This document shows, piece by piece, positions 45,460 to 53,731 of a DNA stretch of 64,000 bases; positions within the stretch are counted from its first letter, which is position 1, and every line of letters starts with the position of its first letter. The position numbers and the translations under genes were made by a program. The stretch is from NCBI GenBank assembly GCA_033856175.1, contig JAWVFK010000024.1, forward strand, positions 24,165 to 88,164. Reading direction: 5' to 3'. This DNA is from JAWVFK01 sp033856175 (GTDB taxonomy: Bacteria; Actinomycetota; Thermoleophilia; Solirubrobacterales; 70-9). Below the pieces are notes generated by a model that had not been told where the DNA came from, ran no database searches, and saw nothing but the letters and a program-made list of their open reading frames with translations.

Positions 45460-47973
45460 GTGGCCAGCACACGTAAGCGCCAGCCTGCGACCCGGCGTCG
45501 CAAGACGAGCCCGCGGGCGCGGGGCGGCACGCCCAAGCGCCGCCCGAGCCCGCGAAAGCGCGGCTTCTCGCTGACCAGCCTCGGCGAGATCGAGCAGCGC
45601 CACCTCGACCTGGTCGGCATCGCCCTCGCCGCGCTCGGCGTCTACCTCGGATTCGTCCTCTACGGCGGCTGGGACGGTGGCCAGGTCGGCGCCGCCGCAC
45701 GCGTCGGCCTCGGCTACGCCGTCGGCGACGTCCGCAGCCTGGTACCGCTGCTCCTGGTTCTGGGCGGGGCGGCGATCGTGCTCAAGCCGTTCATCCCCTC
45801 GCTGCGCTCCTACAACGTTGGCGTCCTGACCCTGGTCGCCGGGGTCCTGCTCGCCTTTGCCGCCGAGACCGGCGGCGTCGGCGCCGGCGGTCCCGCGCGC
45901 CACGGGCAGGAGTTCTTCACCCCCGAGTACTTCAAGGCCCACGGCGGTGCCGTCGGCGAGACGCTCTACTGGGCGGCGGCGACGCTCTTCCAGCGGGTCG
46001 GCGCGCACATCCTGGCGATCGCGCTGATCGTCGCCGGCGGCCTGCTCGCCAGCGGCCGCTCGGTCGCCTCGATGCTCGGCCGTGTCGCCGAACACGCTCG
46101 CGCCAGGCACGAGGCGCGCACGGTCGCCCTCGGCGGCGCCGATGCTCCGACCGGCCTGCTCGAGACCGCAGCGGGCGAGACCGCGGCCAACGTCACCGAC
46201 CTGATGGAGCCCGACACCGCCGAGGACTTCGTCATCACCCAGCTCAACCAGCCCGCCGAGGACGAGGGCGCGGCCGCCGACGCGCCAGGCGGGGCGACGG
46301 CGAAGAACTTCGACGAGCAGCTCTACGAGACCGACAGCGACGAGGCTCCGGCCGACGTCGACGGCACGCCGCCGCCGCCGCCGCCGAGCGAGGACAGGGG
46401 TCGCACGCCGATGGGCGAGGCCCGCGGCGTCACGACCTCGGAGGAGGTCGAGTACGTCACGCCGCCGGCGAAGCTGCTCGACCGCGGCAAGGCCGAGAAG
46501 GGCCCCGACAAGCGCGACCAGGCCGCCGTCGCCAAGAAGCTGGTCGAGGCGCTCGGGCACTTCGGCGTCAAGGCGGCGATCGTCGGCACGGTCTGCGGGC
46601 CCCACGTCAGCCGCTACGAGCTGCGCCTGGCTCCCGGGACCAAGGTCGCCAAGGTCGCCCAGCTCAAGGACGACCTCGCCTACGCCCTCGCTTCGACCGA
46701 CATCCGCATCCTGGCGCCGATCCCGGGCAAGCAGGCCGTCGGCGTCGAGGTTCCCAACGCCCGCCGCCGCCTCGTCCGCCTCGGCGACATCTACCAGGGG
46801 CGGCCCGAGGGATCCTCGCCGCTCGTCGCCTGGCTCGGCAAGGACATTGCCGGCAATGCGATCTGGACCGACATCTCGAAGATGCCGCACGTGCTCGTCG
46901 CCGGCACCACCGGCTCGGGCAAGTCCGGCTGCGTCAACGCGATCCTCAGCTCGATCCTGATGCACGCCTCACCCAACGACGTTCGCCTCTGCCTCGTCGA
47001 CCCCAAGCGCGTCGAGCTCAACCACTACGAGACCGTGCCGCACCTGCTGACGCCTGTCGTGACGGCGCCGCGGCTGGCCGCCAACATGCTCAACAACCTG
47101 ATCGGCGAGATGGAGAGCCGCTACGGCGTCATGGGCGAGGCGCGGGCGCGCAACCTCGCCGAGCTCAACCGGTCTCGCAAGGCGGCCGGCGAGGCGCCGC
47201 TGCCCCACATCCTCTGCGTCATCGACGAGCTTGCCGACCTGATGATGATCGCCCCGGCCGAGGTCGAGGACTCGATCATCCGCCTGGCGCAGAAGTCGCG
47301 CGCGGTCGGCATCCACCTCGTGCTCGCAACCCAGCGGCCTTCGACAGACATCATCACCGGCACGATCAAGGTCAACATCCCGGCGCGGATCGCCTTCGCC
47401 GTCTCCTCCCAGGTCGACTCGCGCGTGATCCTCGACCAGGGTGGGGCGGAGGCCCTGCTCGGCCAGGGCGACATGCTCTTCCGCGGCGCCGGTACCTCGA
47501 AGCTGCAGCGGATCCAGGGCGCCTTCGTCGGCGAGGACGAGATCGCGCGGATCGCCGAGCACTGGTCGCGCCAGGGCGAGCCGGAGTTCGAGCAGGAGCT
47601 ACTCGAGGCGCGCACAGAGCCCGAGAGCGACGGTGACGAGGGCGATTTCGACCCCGACAAGGACGACCTTCTCGACGAGGCTGTTCGGCTCGTCGTCCAC
47701 ACGCAGACCGCGTCGGTCTCGATGATCCAGCGCCGCCTGCGCGTCGGCTACACCCGCGCCGGCCGGCTGATCGACATGCTCGAGCGCCGCGGCGTCATCT
47801 CCGGCTACGAGGGCTCCAAGCCGCGCCAGGTCCTCGTCAACGAGGGCGACGTCCACCGCGTCCTCGAGCGGATCAAGGGCGGCGGCGCCGAGCCTGAGCC
47901 TGAGGCGGCGAGGCCGCCTGAGCCCGGAACGGCTGAGCTCGCCTCGGCAGGCGCTGCGGGCGAGGACTCGTAG
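45460..47973 (+). CDS. ftsK: DNA translocase FtsK/SpoIIIE
   Basis: An 837-residue septal DNA pump for chromosome segregation. A basic N terminus is followed by about four membrane helices (residues 50-200), an acidic Pro-rich linker with a PPPPPP run, and the motor domain with Walker A VAGTTGSGKSGCVN and Walker B LCVIDELADLMM. The C-terminal gamma winged helix (QTASVSMIQRRLRVGYTRAG) recognises orienting sequences. The GTG at 45460 is chosen because AAGGAAG lies just upstream; the frame is open from 45382. A short acidic tail follows the gamma domain. Confidence 0.94.
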   Translation: MASTRKRQPATRRRKTSPRARGGTPKRRPSPRKRGFSLTSLGEIEQRHLDLVGIALAALGVYLGFVLYGGWDGGQVGAAARVGLGYAVGDVRSLVPLLLVLGGAAIVLKPFIPSLRSYNVGVLTLVAGVLLAFAAETGGVGAGGPARHGQEFFTPEYFKAHGGAVGETLYWAAATLFQRVGAHILAIALIVAGGLLASGRSVASMLGRVAEHARARHEARTVALGGADAPTGLLETAAGETAANVTDLMEPDTAEDFVITQLNQPAEDEGAAADAPGGATAKNFDEQLYETDSDEAPADVDGTPPPPPPSEDRGRTPMGEARGVTTSEEVEYVTPPAKLLDRGKAEKGPDKRDQAAVAKKLVEALGHFGVKAAIVGTVCGPHVSRYELRLAPGTKVAKVAQLKDDLAYALASTDIRILAPIPGKQAVGVEVPNARRRLVRLGDIYQGRPEGSSPLVAWLGKDIAGNAIWTDISKMPHVLVAGTTGSGKSGCVNAILSSILMHASPNDVRLCLVDPKRVELNHYETVPHLLTPVVTAPRLAANMLNNLIGEMESRYGVMGEARARNLAELNRSRKAAGEAPLPHILCVIDELADLMMIAPAEVEDSIIRLAQKSRAVGIHLVLATQRPSTDIITGTIKVNIPARIAFAVSSQVDSRVILDQGGAEALLGQGDMLFRGAGTSKLQRIQGAFVGEDEIARIAEHWSRQGEPEFEQELLEARTEPESDGDEGDFDPDKDDLLDEAVRLVVHTQTASVSMIQRRLRVGYTRAGRLIDMLERRGVISGYEGSKPRQVLVNEGDVHRVLERIKGGGAEPEPEAARPPEPGTAELASAGAAGEDS

Positions 47974-47989
47974 CCCAGCCGTATTCACG

Positions 47990-47995
47990 GACAAT
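47990..47995 (+). promoter_or_regulatory. -10 element of cinA
   Basis: GACAAT lies 6 bases before the GTG start of cinA, again a leaderless arrangement. Confidence 0.4.
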
Positions 47996-48001
47996 GCCCG
48001 C

Positions 48002-49276
48002 GTGAGCGTTCGCGCCGGCATCGTCGTCACGGGCACCGAGGTCCTCACCGGCAAGGTGACCGACCGCAACGGCCCCTGGATCTCCGAGCGCTTCGCCGAG
48101 CTCGGCGTCGAGGTCGCCCACATCCTCTGCGTCGGCGACCGGCCCGACGACGTCCTTGCGGCGCTGCGCTTCATGGAGTCCTCGGCGATGGACGTCGTCG
48201 TCACCAGCGGCGGCCTCGGCCCGACCGCCGACGACCTGACCGCCGACGCCGTCGCCCGCTTCGCCGGCGTCGAGATGGTGCTCGACGAGTCGATGGAGGA
48301 GAAGATCGCCGCGATCCTGCGCTCGTTCGCCCGCCGCTTCCGCTTCGACGCCGAAGCGCTGCGCGACGCCAACCGCAAGCAGGCGATGGTGCCGCAGGGG
48401 TCGACGACGATCGACCCCGCCGGGACCGCTCCGGGGCTGGTCGTGCCGGTCGGCGAGCTCGTCGTCATCGTCCTGCCGGGGCCGCCACGCGAGCTGCAGG
48501 CGATGTGGCCGGCGGCGGTCAAGGCCGAGCCGGCGCGCAGGGTTCTGCGGCGGGCGACCGAGCTGCACGGCTACACGCTGCGGCTGTTCGGCATCCCCGA
48601 GTCCGAGATCGCCAAGAGCCTGCGGGAGATCGAGGTCGACACCAGCCTCGATGCCCTCGAGATCACCACCTGCCTGCGCGGCGGCGAGCTGGAGGTCGAC
48701 GTTCGCTACCGCGACGGGGCGGAGGGGGTCGCCGAGACGCTGCGCGAGGGCCTGGGCCAGCGCCACGGCCGCTACCTGTTCAGCGAGGACGGCTCGACGA
48801 TCGACGAGCAGGTGGCGGCGCTGCTTGCCGGCCGCCGCCTGGCCATCGCTGAGTCGTGCAGCGCCGGCCTGCTGGCGGCGCGGCTGACGCGCCTGCCGGG
48901 AGCCTCCGAGTACTTCGCCGGCGGTGTCGTCAGCTACTCGAACGAGGCCAAGGTCGAGCTGCTGGGCGTCCCGGCGGAGCTGATCGAGCGCCACGGCGCG
49001 GTCTCGCCAGAGGTCGCCGAGGCGATGGCCGACGGCGCCCTCGAGCGCTTTGGCGCCGATGTCGCCTGCTCGGTCACCGGCGTCGCCGGGCCGGGAGGCG
49101 GCAGCGAGGACAAGCCTGTCGGCTACGTCTGCTTCTGCGCCAAGACGAGCGACGGCCGCTCGCTCGAGCGCCAGCCGCTGATTCCCGGCGGCCGCGAGGA
49201 CGTCCGCGAGCGCTCGGCGCTGGTCGCCCTGCACATGCTGCGGGTGCTGCTCGGCGGCGAGGAAGCGCCGCTCTAG
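48002..49276 (+). CDS. cinA: CinA-like protein (competence/damage-inducible; NMN amidase family)
   Basis: A 424-residue protein with an N-terminal molybdopterin-binding-like domain (GIVVTGTEVLTGKVTDRNG, VTSGGLGPTADDLT) and a C-terminal CinA domain (LAIAESCSAGLLAARLT, YFAGGVVSYSNEAKVELLGV, GVAGPGGGSEDKPVG). The latter domain deamidates nicotinamide mononucleotide; the former can act as an ADP-ribose pyrophosphatase. cinA is often next to recA in Gram-positive genomes; here two hydrolases intervene. Confidence 0.92.
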   Translation: MSVRAGIVVTGTEVLTGKVTDRNGPWISERFAELGVEVAHILCVGDRPDDVLAALRFMESSAMDVVVTSGGLGPTADDLTADAVARFAGVEMVLDESMEEKIAAILRSFARRFRFDAEALRDANRKQAMVPQGSTTIDPAGTAPGLVVPVGELVVIVLPGPPRELQAMWPAAVKAEPARRVLRRATELHGYTLRLFGIPESEIAKSLREIEVDTSLDALEITTCLRGGELEVDVRYRDGAEGVAETLREGLGQRHGRYLFSEDGSTIDEQVAALLAGRRLAIAESCSAGLLAARLTRLPGASEYFAGGVVSYSNEAKVELLGVPAELIERHGAVSPEVAEAMADGALERFGADVACSVTGVAGPGGGSEDKPVGYVCFCAKTSDGRSLERQPLIPGGREDVRERSALVALHMLRVLLGGEEAPL

Positions 49277-49306
49277 AAGCAGGCCGCGCTGGGGCGCTGG
49301 GCGACC

Positions 49307-50212
49307 CTAAGGAGCGGGCGTGGAAGGGGGCGCGGCGAAGAACTCGTCCATTCGCGCCAGCACCCGGTCGGCTGCCTCGGCGGGCGACCAGTGACCGCAG
49401 TCGGGCAGGTCCTCGAGCGTCATATCGTCGGCGTGGTCCTCGAAGCCGCCCATGTTGGCGGCGCGGACGACGGGATCGGCGGCGCCGGTGATAAGCAGGG
49501 TCGGCGTCGTCAGTCGCTCGCCGGCGTAGCGGCCCGCCAGCAGCGGCTTCAGCTCGCGCAGCAGGAAGGCGCGGTAGAGGGCGACCGTCGCCCGGCCACG
49601 CCCGGGCTCGGCCCATTGCGCTGCGTAGGTCTCGAGCTCCTCCTCGGACCAGACGCTCGCGTCGAAGCTCGAGCTCCTCAGCGCCTTCTTGACAAAGGCC
49701 GGGTTGCGGATTGTCAAGCTGCCGAGCCCGGGCGTGATCAGGATGAACTGATAGGCGTTGCGGCGCAGCGTCTTCAGCCGGGCCCGCAGGCCGTCGGGCG
49801 GCTGCGGCCAGGGGTGGATGATGTTGAGCGCGACGTAGCGCTCGAAGCGCTCCGGCGCCCGCAGGCAGCAGAGGAAGCCGACGAAGCCGCCCCAGTCGTA
49901 ACCGGCGAGCCGAACCGGCTCGTCGACGCCGAGCGCGTCGAGCATCGCCAGGACATCGCTGGCGAGCTGCTCTTTCTCGTAGCCGTCGTGCGGCACGTCG
50001 CTCCAGCCAAAGCCGCGCAGGTCGGGGCAGATCACCCGGTAGCGCTCGCTGAGCGGCCCGATCAGCCGGTTCCAGGCGTACCAGTGCTGAGGCCAGCCGT
50101 GCAGCAGGACCAGCGGCGGTCCTGAGCCGGCCTCGGCGACGTGCATGCGAAAGCCGTTTACCTCGACGAAGCGATGCTCGACACCGTCGACGTGGGGCAT
50201 CTCGCGAGCCAT
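49307..50212 (-). CDS. alpha/beta hydrolase, epoxide hydrolase-like (copy A)
   Basis: A 301-residue alpha/beta hydrolase. The oxyanion motif LLHGWPQHWYAW and nucleophile elbow LAGYDWGGFVG with Asp indicate the epoxide hydrolase/haloalkane dehalogenase class; the acid is likely in ITGAADPV and the His in DLPDCGHWSPAE. The ATG at 50212 is chosen by alignment with copy B, whose first 12 residues are nearly identical (MAREMPHVDGVE vs MARELPHVDGVE). TAGACT lies 8 bases upstream. Substrate unknown. Confidence 0.87.
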   Translation of the reverse strand: MAREMPHVDGVEHRFVEVNGFRMHVAEAGSGPPLVLLHGWPQHWYAWNRLIGPLSERYRVICPDLRGFGWSDVPHDGYEKEQLASDVLAMLDALGVDEPVRLAGYDWGGFVGFLCCLRAPERFERYVALNIIHPWPQPPDGLRARLKTLRRNAYQFILITPGLGSLTIRNPAFVKKALRSSSFDASVWSEEELETYAAQWAEPGRGRATVALYRAFLLRELKPLLAGRYAGERLTTPTLLITGAADPVVRAANMGGFEDHADDMTLEDLPDCGHWSPAEAADRVLARMDEFFAAPPSTPAP

Positions 50213-50268
50213 CGCCGGCGAGTCTATGCGGCCCGAGGGCCCGGGAGCGGCCGGCTCGCGCCGGCCGA

Positions 50269-51132
50269 TCAGCCGAAGAGCGCGAGCGCGCGGTCGATGA
50301 TCAGGTCGGGCCGCTCGTTGGCGATGAAGTGGCCGCTGCCGGGAGCGCGCTCGATCCGCAGCTGCGGCGCCTGGGGAATCGGCTCGGTCAGCAGGCGCTC
50401 GGAGACCCAGAGGTCCTTGGTGCCGAAGAGGACGAGCGCCGGCAGATCGAGCGGCGGCCACTTTGGGCGCCCGGCGAGGCCGGCGACGAGGATTCGCTGG
50501 TAGGCGCGATAGAGGGCGATCGTCGCCTCGCGCCGGGCCGGCTCGCGCAGCGGCGCCAGGTAGCCCTCGAGCTCTTCTGGGCTGAACGGCTGGCGGCCGT
50601 TGCCGCGGGTGAGGATGAAGCGGGGCAGGTCTCTCTTCAGGGCCCAGGGGCCGAGGCCGGGAGCCGATATCAGCGAGGCGTACCAGCTGCGCGGCGTCTG
50701 GCTGACGGCGATCGCCGGCGTGATCCGCGGCCAGAGGTGGGGGACGTTACAGGAGACGATGCCGCTGAAGCGCTCGGGCGCGATCGTGCCGGCGATCAGC
50801 GCTGCGTAGCCACCCCAGTCGTGGCCGACGATCCCCGCCCGTTCGATCTCGAGCGCGTCGAGCAGGGCGATCGTGTCCTTGGCGAAGGTCGGCGGGTCGT
50901 AGCCGTGGCCGGGGGTCGCGCTCCAGCCGAAGCCGCGCAGGTCGGGGCAGATCAGGCGGAAGCGCTCGGCGAGCGTGGGGATGACCTGGCGCCACATGTA
51001 CCAGTGCTGGGGCCAGCCGTGAAGGAGGATCAGGGGGTCGCCGGAGCCCGCCTCGGCGACGTGCATGCTGAAGCCGTTGACGTCGAGGTAGCGGTGCTCG
51101 ACGCCGTCTACGTGGGGAAGCTCGCGGGCCAA
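50269..51132 (-). CDS. alpha/beta hydrolase, epoxide hydrolase-like (copy B)
   Basis: A 287-residue paralogue of the downstream gene. LLHGWPQHWYMW, nucleophile Asp in VGHDWGGYAALIA, acid in FGTKDLWV and His in GSGHFIANE are visible. The TTG start at 51132 aligns with copy A; TAGACT lies 9 bases before it. The two copies are close at the N terminus and core but differ in the cap region, so they may act on different substrates. Confidence 0.87.
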   Translation of the reverse strand: MARELPHVDGVEHRYLDVNGFSMHVAEAGSGDPLILLHGWPQHWYMWRQVIPTLAERFRLICPDLRGFGWSATPGHGYDPPTFAKDTIALLDALEIERAGIVGHDWGGYAALIAGTIAPERFSGIVSCNVPHLWPRITPAIAVSQTPRSWYASLISAPGLGPWALKRDLPRFILTRGNGRQPFSPEELEGYLAPLREPARREATIALYRAYQRILVAGLAGRPKWPPLDLPALVLFGTKDLWVSERLLTEPIPQAPQLRIERAPGSGHFIANERPDLIIDRALALFG

Positions 51133-51251
51133 GGGCGGTCGAGTCTATGCGCCGAGGCGTCGCAGGTTGCTTGCACAGTGCGCGTCCTTCATGGCAATGG
51201 GCCTCCTAGGCTCGCCCGCGATGAGACCGGTTCGAGGCAATGGGGAGGAGG

Positions 51252-51265
51252 CGAACATGTGTTCC
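51252..51265 (+). promoter_or_regulatory. SOS box (LexA operator) of recA
   Basis: CGAACATGTGTTCC matches the Gram-positive LexA consensus CGAACRNRYGTTCG, with a perfect GAAC-N4-GTTC dyad at 51253-51264. It lies about 90 bases before recA and just upstream of a TACCTT -10-like hexamer (51291-51296), so LexA would block the recA promoter. Confidence 0.9.
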
Positions 51266-51302
51266 CCCTTTCTCCGTCCGAGGCTCGATCTACCTTTGAA
51301 AT

Positions 51303-51324
51303 CTCCGGCCCTTGCGGGGCGGAG
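51303..51324 (+). promoter_or_regulatory. hairpin in the recA 5' leader
   Basis: CTCCGGCCC (51303-51311) and GGGGCGGAG (51316-51324) pair with one mismatch around TTGC. It sits between the predicted promoter and the AAAAGGAG ribosome binding site; it may stabilise the mRNA. No T-run follows. Confidence 0.45.
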
Positions 51325-51353
51325 TACGTCCCATTGGCCCAAAAGGAGCTGTG

Positions 51354-52541
51354 ATGACAGATAAGACGAAGGCGAAGGACCAGACGAAGGACGCCAAGGC
51401 CAAGGACGCTGCTCTGCAGGCCGCTTTCACGCACATCGAACGTGAGTTCGGCGCCGGCTCGCTGATGCGGCTCGGCGACGACAGCGCGATCGCCGTCGAG
51501 GCGATTCCGACCGGTGCGCTCTCGCTCGACCTGGCGCTCGGCATCGGCGGCGTTCCGCGCGGCCGCATCGTCGAGATCTTCGGCCCCGAGTCCTCGGGCA
51601 AGACGACGCTGATCTACCACATCATCGCCGAGGCTCAGGCGCTCGGCGGGGTCTGCGCCTTCGTCGACACCGAGCACGCGATCGACCCGATCTACGCCCG
51701 CAATATCGGCGTCGACATCGACGAGCTGCTCGTCTCGCAGCCCGACTATGGCGAGCAGGCGCTGGAGATCGTCGATGTCCTCGTCCGCTCCGGAGCCGTC
51801 GACGTCGTCGCCGTCGACTCGGTCGCCGCGCTGACGCCGCGGGCCGAGCTCGAGGGGCAAATGGGGGAGGTCCAGGTCGGCCTCCAGGCGCGGCTGATGT
51901 CGCAGGCGATGCGCAAGCTCGCCGGCAACCTCAGCAGGGCCAACACGGTCTGCCTCTTCACCAACCAGATCCGCGAGAAGATCGGCGTCAGCTTCGGCAG
52001 TCCCGAGACCCAGCCGGGCGGGCGGGCGCTGAAGTTCTACTCGTCGCAGCGGCTCGACATCCGCCGGATCGAGACCCTCAAGGAGGGCACCGAGGCGGTC
52101 GGCAACCGCGTCCGCGTCAAGGTCGTCAAGAACAAGGTGGCGGCGCCCTTCCGCCAGGCCGAGTTCGACGTCGAGTACGGCGTCGGCATCTCGCGCGAGG
52201 GCTGCCTGCTCGACCTCGGGCTCGAGCACGAGCTGATCACGAAGTCGGGCTCGTTCTTCTCCTACGGCGAGCTGCGCCTGGGCCAGGGGCGGATCAACAC
52301 CAAGCAGTACCTCGTCGACAACCCGGATCTGGCGGCGGAGATCGAGAAGCTGGTCTACGAGAAGCTCGGCGTCACCCAGCCGGGCGCGCCGGTGATAGCG
52401 ATCGCTCCCGAGCCGCCGGCCGAGGGTGAGGGTGAGAGCGCCGATGCCGATGCCGACGCTAACGAGACTGTTGAAGCCGTGGCCGAGGCCAAGCCGAAGG
52501 CTGCCGCCGAGAAGCCAGCTGAGCAGAAGAAGGCCGCCTAG
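51354..52541 (+). CDS. recA: recombinase RecA
   Basis: A 395-residue recombinase for homologous recombination and SOS induction. Walker A GPESSGKTTL, the VDTEHAIDP segment, DVVAVDSVAALTPRAELEG and loop L2 NQIREKIGVSFGSPETQPGG are intact. The ATG at 51354 follows AAAAGGAG by the right distance; family homology (AFTHIEREFGAGSLMRLGDD) begins near residue 22 after a Lys/Asp-rich start. The C terminus is a long Ala/Glu/Lys-rich tail. recX follows 8 bases later. Confidence 0.97.
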   Translation: MTDKTKAKDQTKDAKAKDAALQAAFTHIEREFGAGSLMRLGDDSAIAVEAIPTGALSLDLALGIGGVPRGRIVEIFGPESSGKTTLIYHIIAEAQALGGVCAFVDTEHAIDPIYARNIGVDIDELLVSQPDYGEQALEIVDVLVRSGAVDVVAVDSVAALTPRAELEGQMGEVQVGLQARLMSQAMRKLAGNLSRANTVCLFTNQIREKIGVSFGSPETQPGGRALKFYSSQRLDIRRIETLKEGTEAVGNRVRVKVVKNKVAAPFRQAEFDVEYGVGISREGCLLDLGLEHELITKSGSFFSYGELRLGQGRINTKQYLVDNPDLAAEIEKLVYEKLGVTQPGAPVIAIAPEPPAEGEGESADADADANETVEAVAEAKPKAAAEKPAEQKKAA

Positions 52542-52549
52542 AGCGGTCG

Positions 52550-53056
52550 ATGAGCCGCCGTGTCGTCGCCGATAGCGGCGGGATGATCCCGAGCGAGCTG
52601 ACCGGGAAGGCGCTGGCGGCGCTGACCCGCAAGGAGCTGACGGTCGCCGAGATGGCGGCCTGGCTGGAGAGCCGGGGCGCGACCGAGGACGACGTCAGTG
52701 AGGTTCTGGCCGAGCTCAGCGCCGCCGGGGCGCTCGATGACGAACGCTTCGCCCGCGGCTACGCCAAGGACAAGCGCGAGCTCTCCGGCTGGGGCGACGA
52801 GCGAATCCGCGCCGCGCTCGGCCAGCGGGGAGTGAGCGCGGAGCTGATCGAGTCGGCGCTCGCCGGCGATGACGAAGGTGAGCTGGAGCGCGCCGTCGCC
52901 GTGCTACGGCGGCGCGGCGAGGCGGCGGATGACGACGCCGCCAGGGGACGCTGCTTCGCGGCTCTGGCCAGACGGGGCTACGACGCCGAGCTGGCCTACG
53001 CGGCGGTGGCGGCCTACGAGCGCCGCCTGTCCGAGCCAGGCGAGCGCGCCGCCTGA
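52550..53056 (+). CDS. recX: regulatory protein RecX
   Basis: A 168-residue helical-repeat protein that modulates RecA filaments. AALTRKELTVAEMAAWLESRG, LDDERFARGYAKDKRELSGWGDE-type sequence and RGYDAELAYAAVAAYE are typical. It is co-transcribed with recA and thus also in the SOS regulon. Confidence 0.92.
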   Translation: MSRRVVADSGGMIPSELTGKALAALTRKELTVAEMAAWLESRGATEDDVSEVLAELSAAGALDDERFARGYAKDKRELSGWGDERIRAALGQRGVSAELIESALAGDDEGELERAVAVLRRRGEAADDDAARGRCFAALARRGYDAELAYAAVAAYERRLSEPGERAA

Positions 53057-53098
53057 GAGCACCTGCCGGCGGCGCCCGGGGCAGCCGACGGCCTGGGA

Positions 53099-53104
53099 TA
53101 GGAT
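53099..53104 (+). promoter_or_regulatory. -10 element of the cupredoxin gene
   Basis: TAGGAT is 9 bases before the ATG at 53114, consistent with a separate leaderless transcript after recX. Confidence 0.4.
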
Positions 53105-53113
53105 CACCGCCGC

Positions 53114-53686
53114 ATGGACTACCAGACCGCGTTCTACGCCGCCGGCATTGCCCTCGTCCTGCTGGCGCTGGCGACCTTCGGGATCGGCTCTCGCCGCAGC
53201 GATTTCCCATCGCCGGGTGTCTTTCGGGCGGGCGTGGTCCTGTTTCTCGCGCTGGTCGCGACCACGGCGACGTTCGCCTTCCTCAACGCCCACGAGGAGC
53301 AGAAGGCCCGCCGTGAGAAGCTGGCCGCCGAGAAGGAGACCCAGCGGCCCAAGCAGGCACGGGTCGCACCGCAGAACGGCGGCCCCGGCGAGGGAGCCCA
53401 GGGCGCCGAGATCGCTTTCGACGTCGCCCCGGGGACAACTCTGGCCTACACCCAGAAGCAGGTGAGCACGAAGGCCGGCGCCGACACGCTCGTTCTCAAC
53501 AATCCCCAGGTGATCGAGCACGACGTGACGATCGCCCAGGGCGCCACGGTCGTCGGCAAGACGGCGCTGACTACGAAGAACCGGGCGACAGCACAGATCA
53601 CCCTGAAGCCCGGCAGCTACGACTTCTACTGCTCGGTCCCTGGCCATCGGGAAGCCGGCATGCAGGGCAAGCTCACAGTCAAGTAG
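53114..53686 (+). CDS. membrane-anchored cupredoxin-domain protein
   Basis: A 190-residue protein with two N-terminal membrane helices (about residues 5-22 and 36-56), a charged coiled-coil stretch (EEQKARREKLAAEKETQ) and a C-terminal plastocyanin-like domain. Type I copper ligands are visible: His in VIEHDVTIAQG, then Cys, His and Met in YDFYCSVPGHREAGMQG. It is probably an extracytoplasmic electron carrier held at the membrane. No oxidase genes are nearby, so its partner is unknown. Confidence 0.87.
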   Translation: MDYQTAFYAAGIALVLLALATFGIGSRRSDFPSPGVFRAGVVLFLALVATTATFAFLNAHEEQKARREKLAAEKETQRPKQARVAPQNGGPGEGAQGAEIAFDVAPGTTLAYTQKQVSTKAGADTLVLNNPQVIEHDVTIAQGATVVGKTALTTKNRATAQITLKPGSYDFYCSVPGHREAGMQGKLTVK

Positions 53687-53718
53687 AGCGCGCTCTAACC
53701 GGCGCATCGCGCGGCGCC

Positions 53719-53724
53719 TATCCT
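53719..53724 (+). promoter_or_regulatory. -10 element of miaB
   Basis: TATCCT is 7 bases before the GTG start of miaB. Confidence 0.35.
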
Positions 53725-53731
53725 CCTGATC

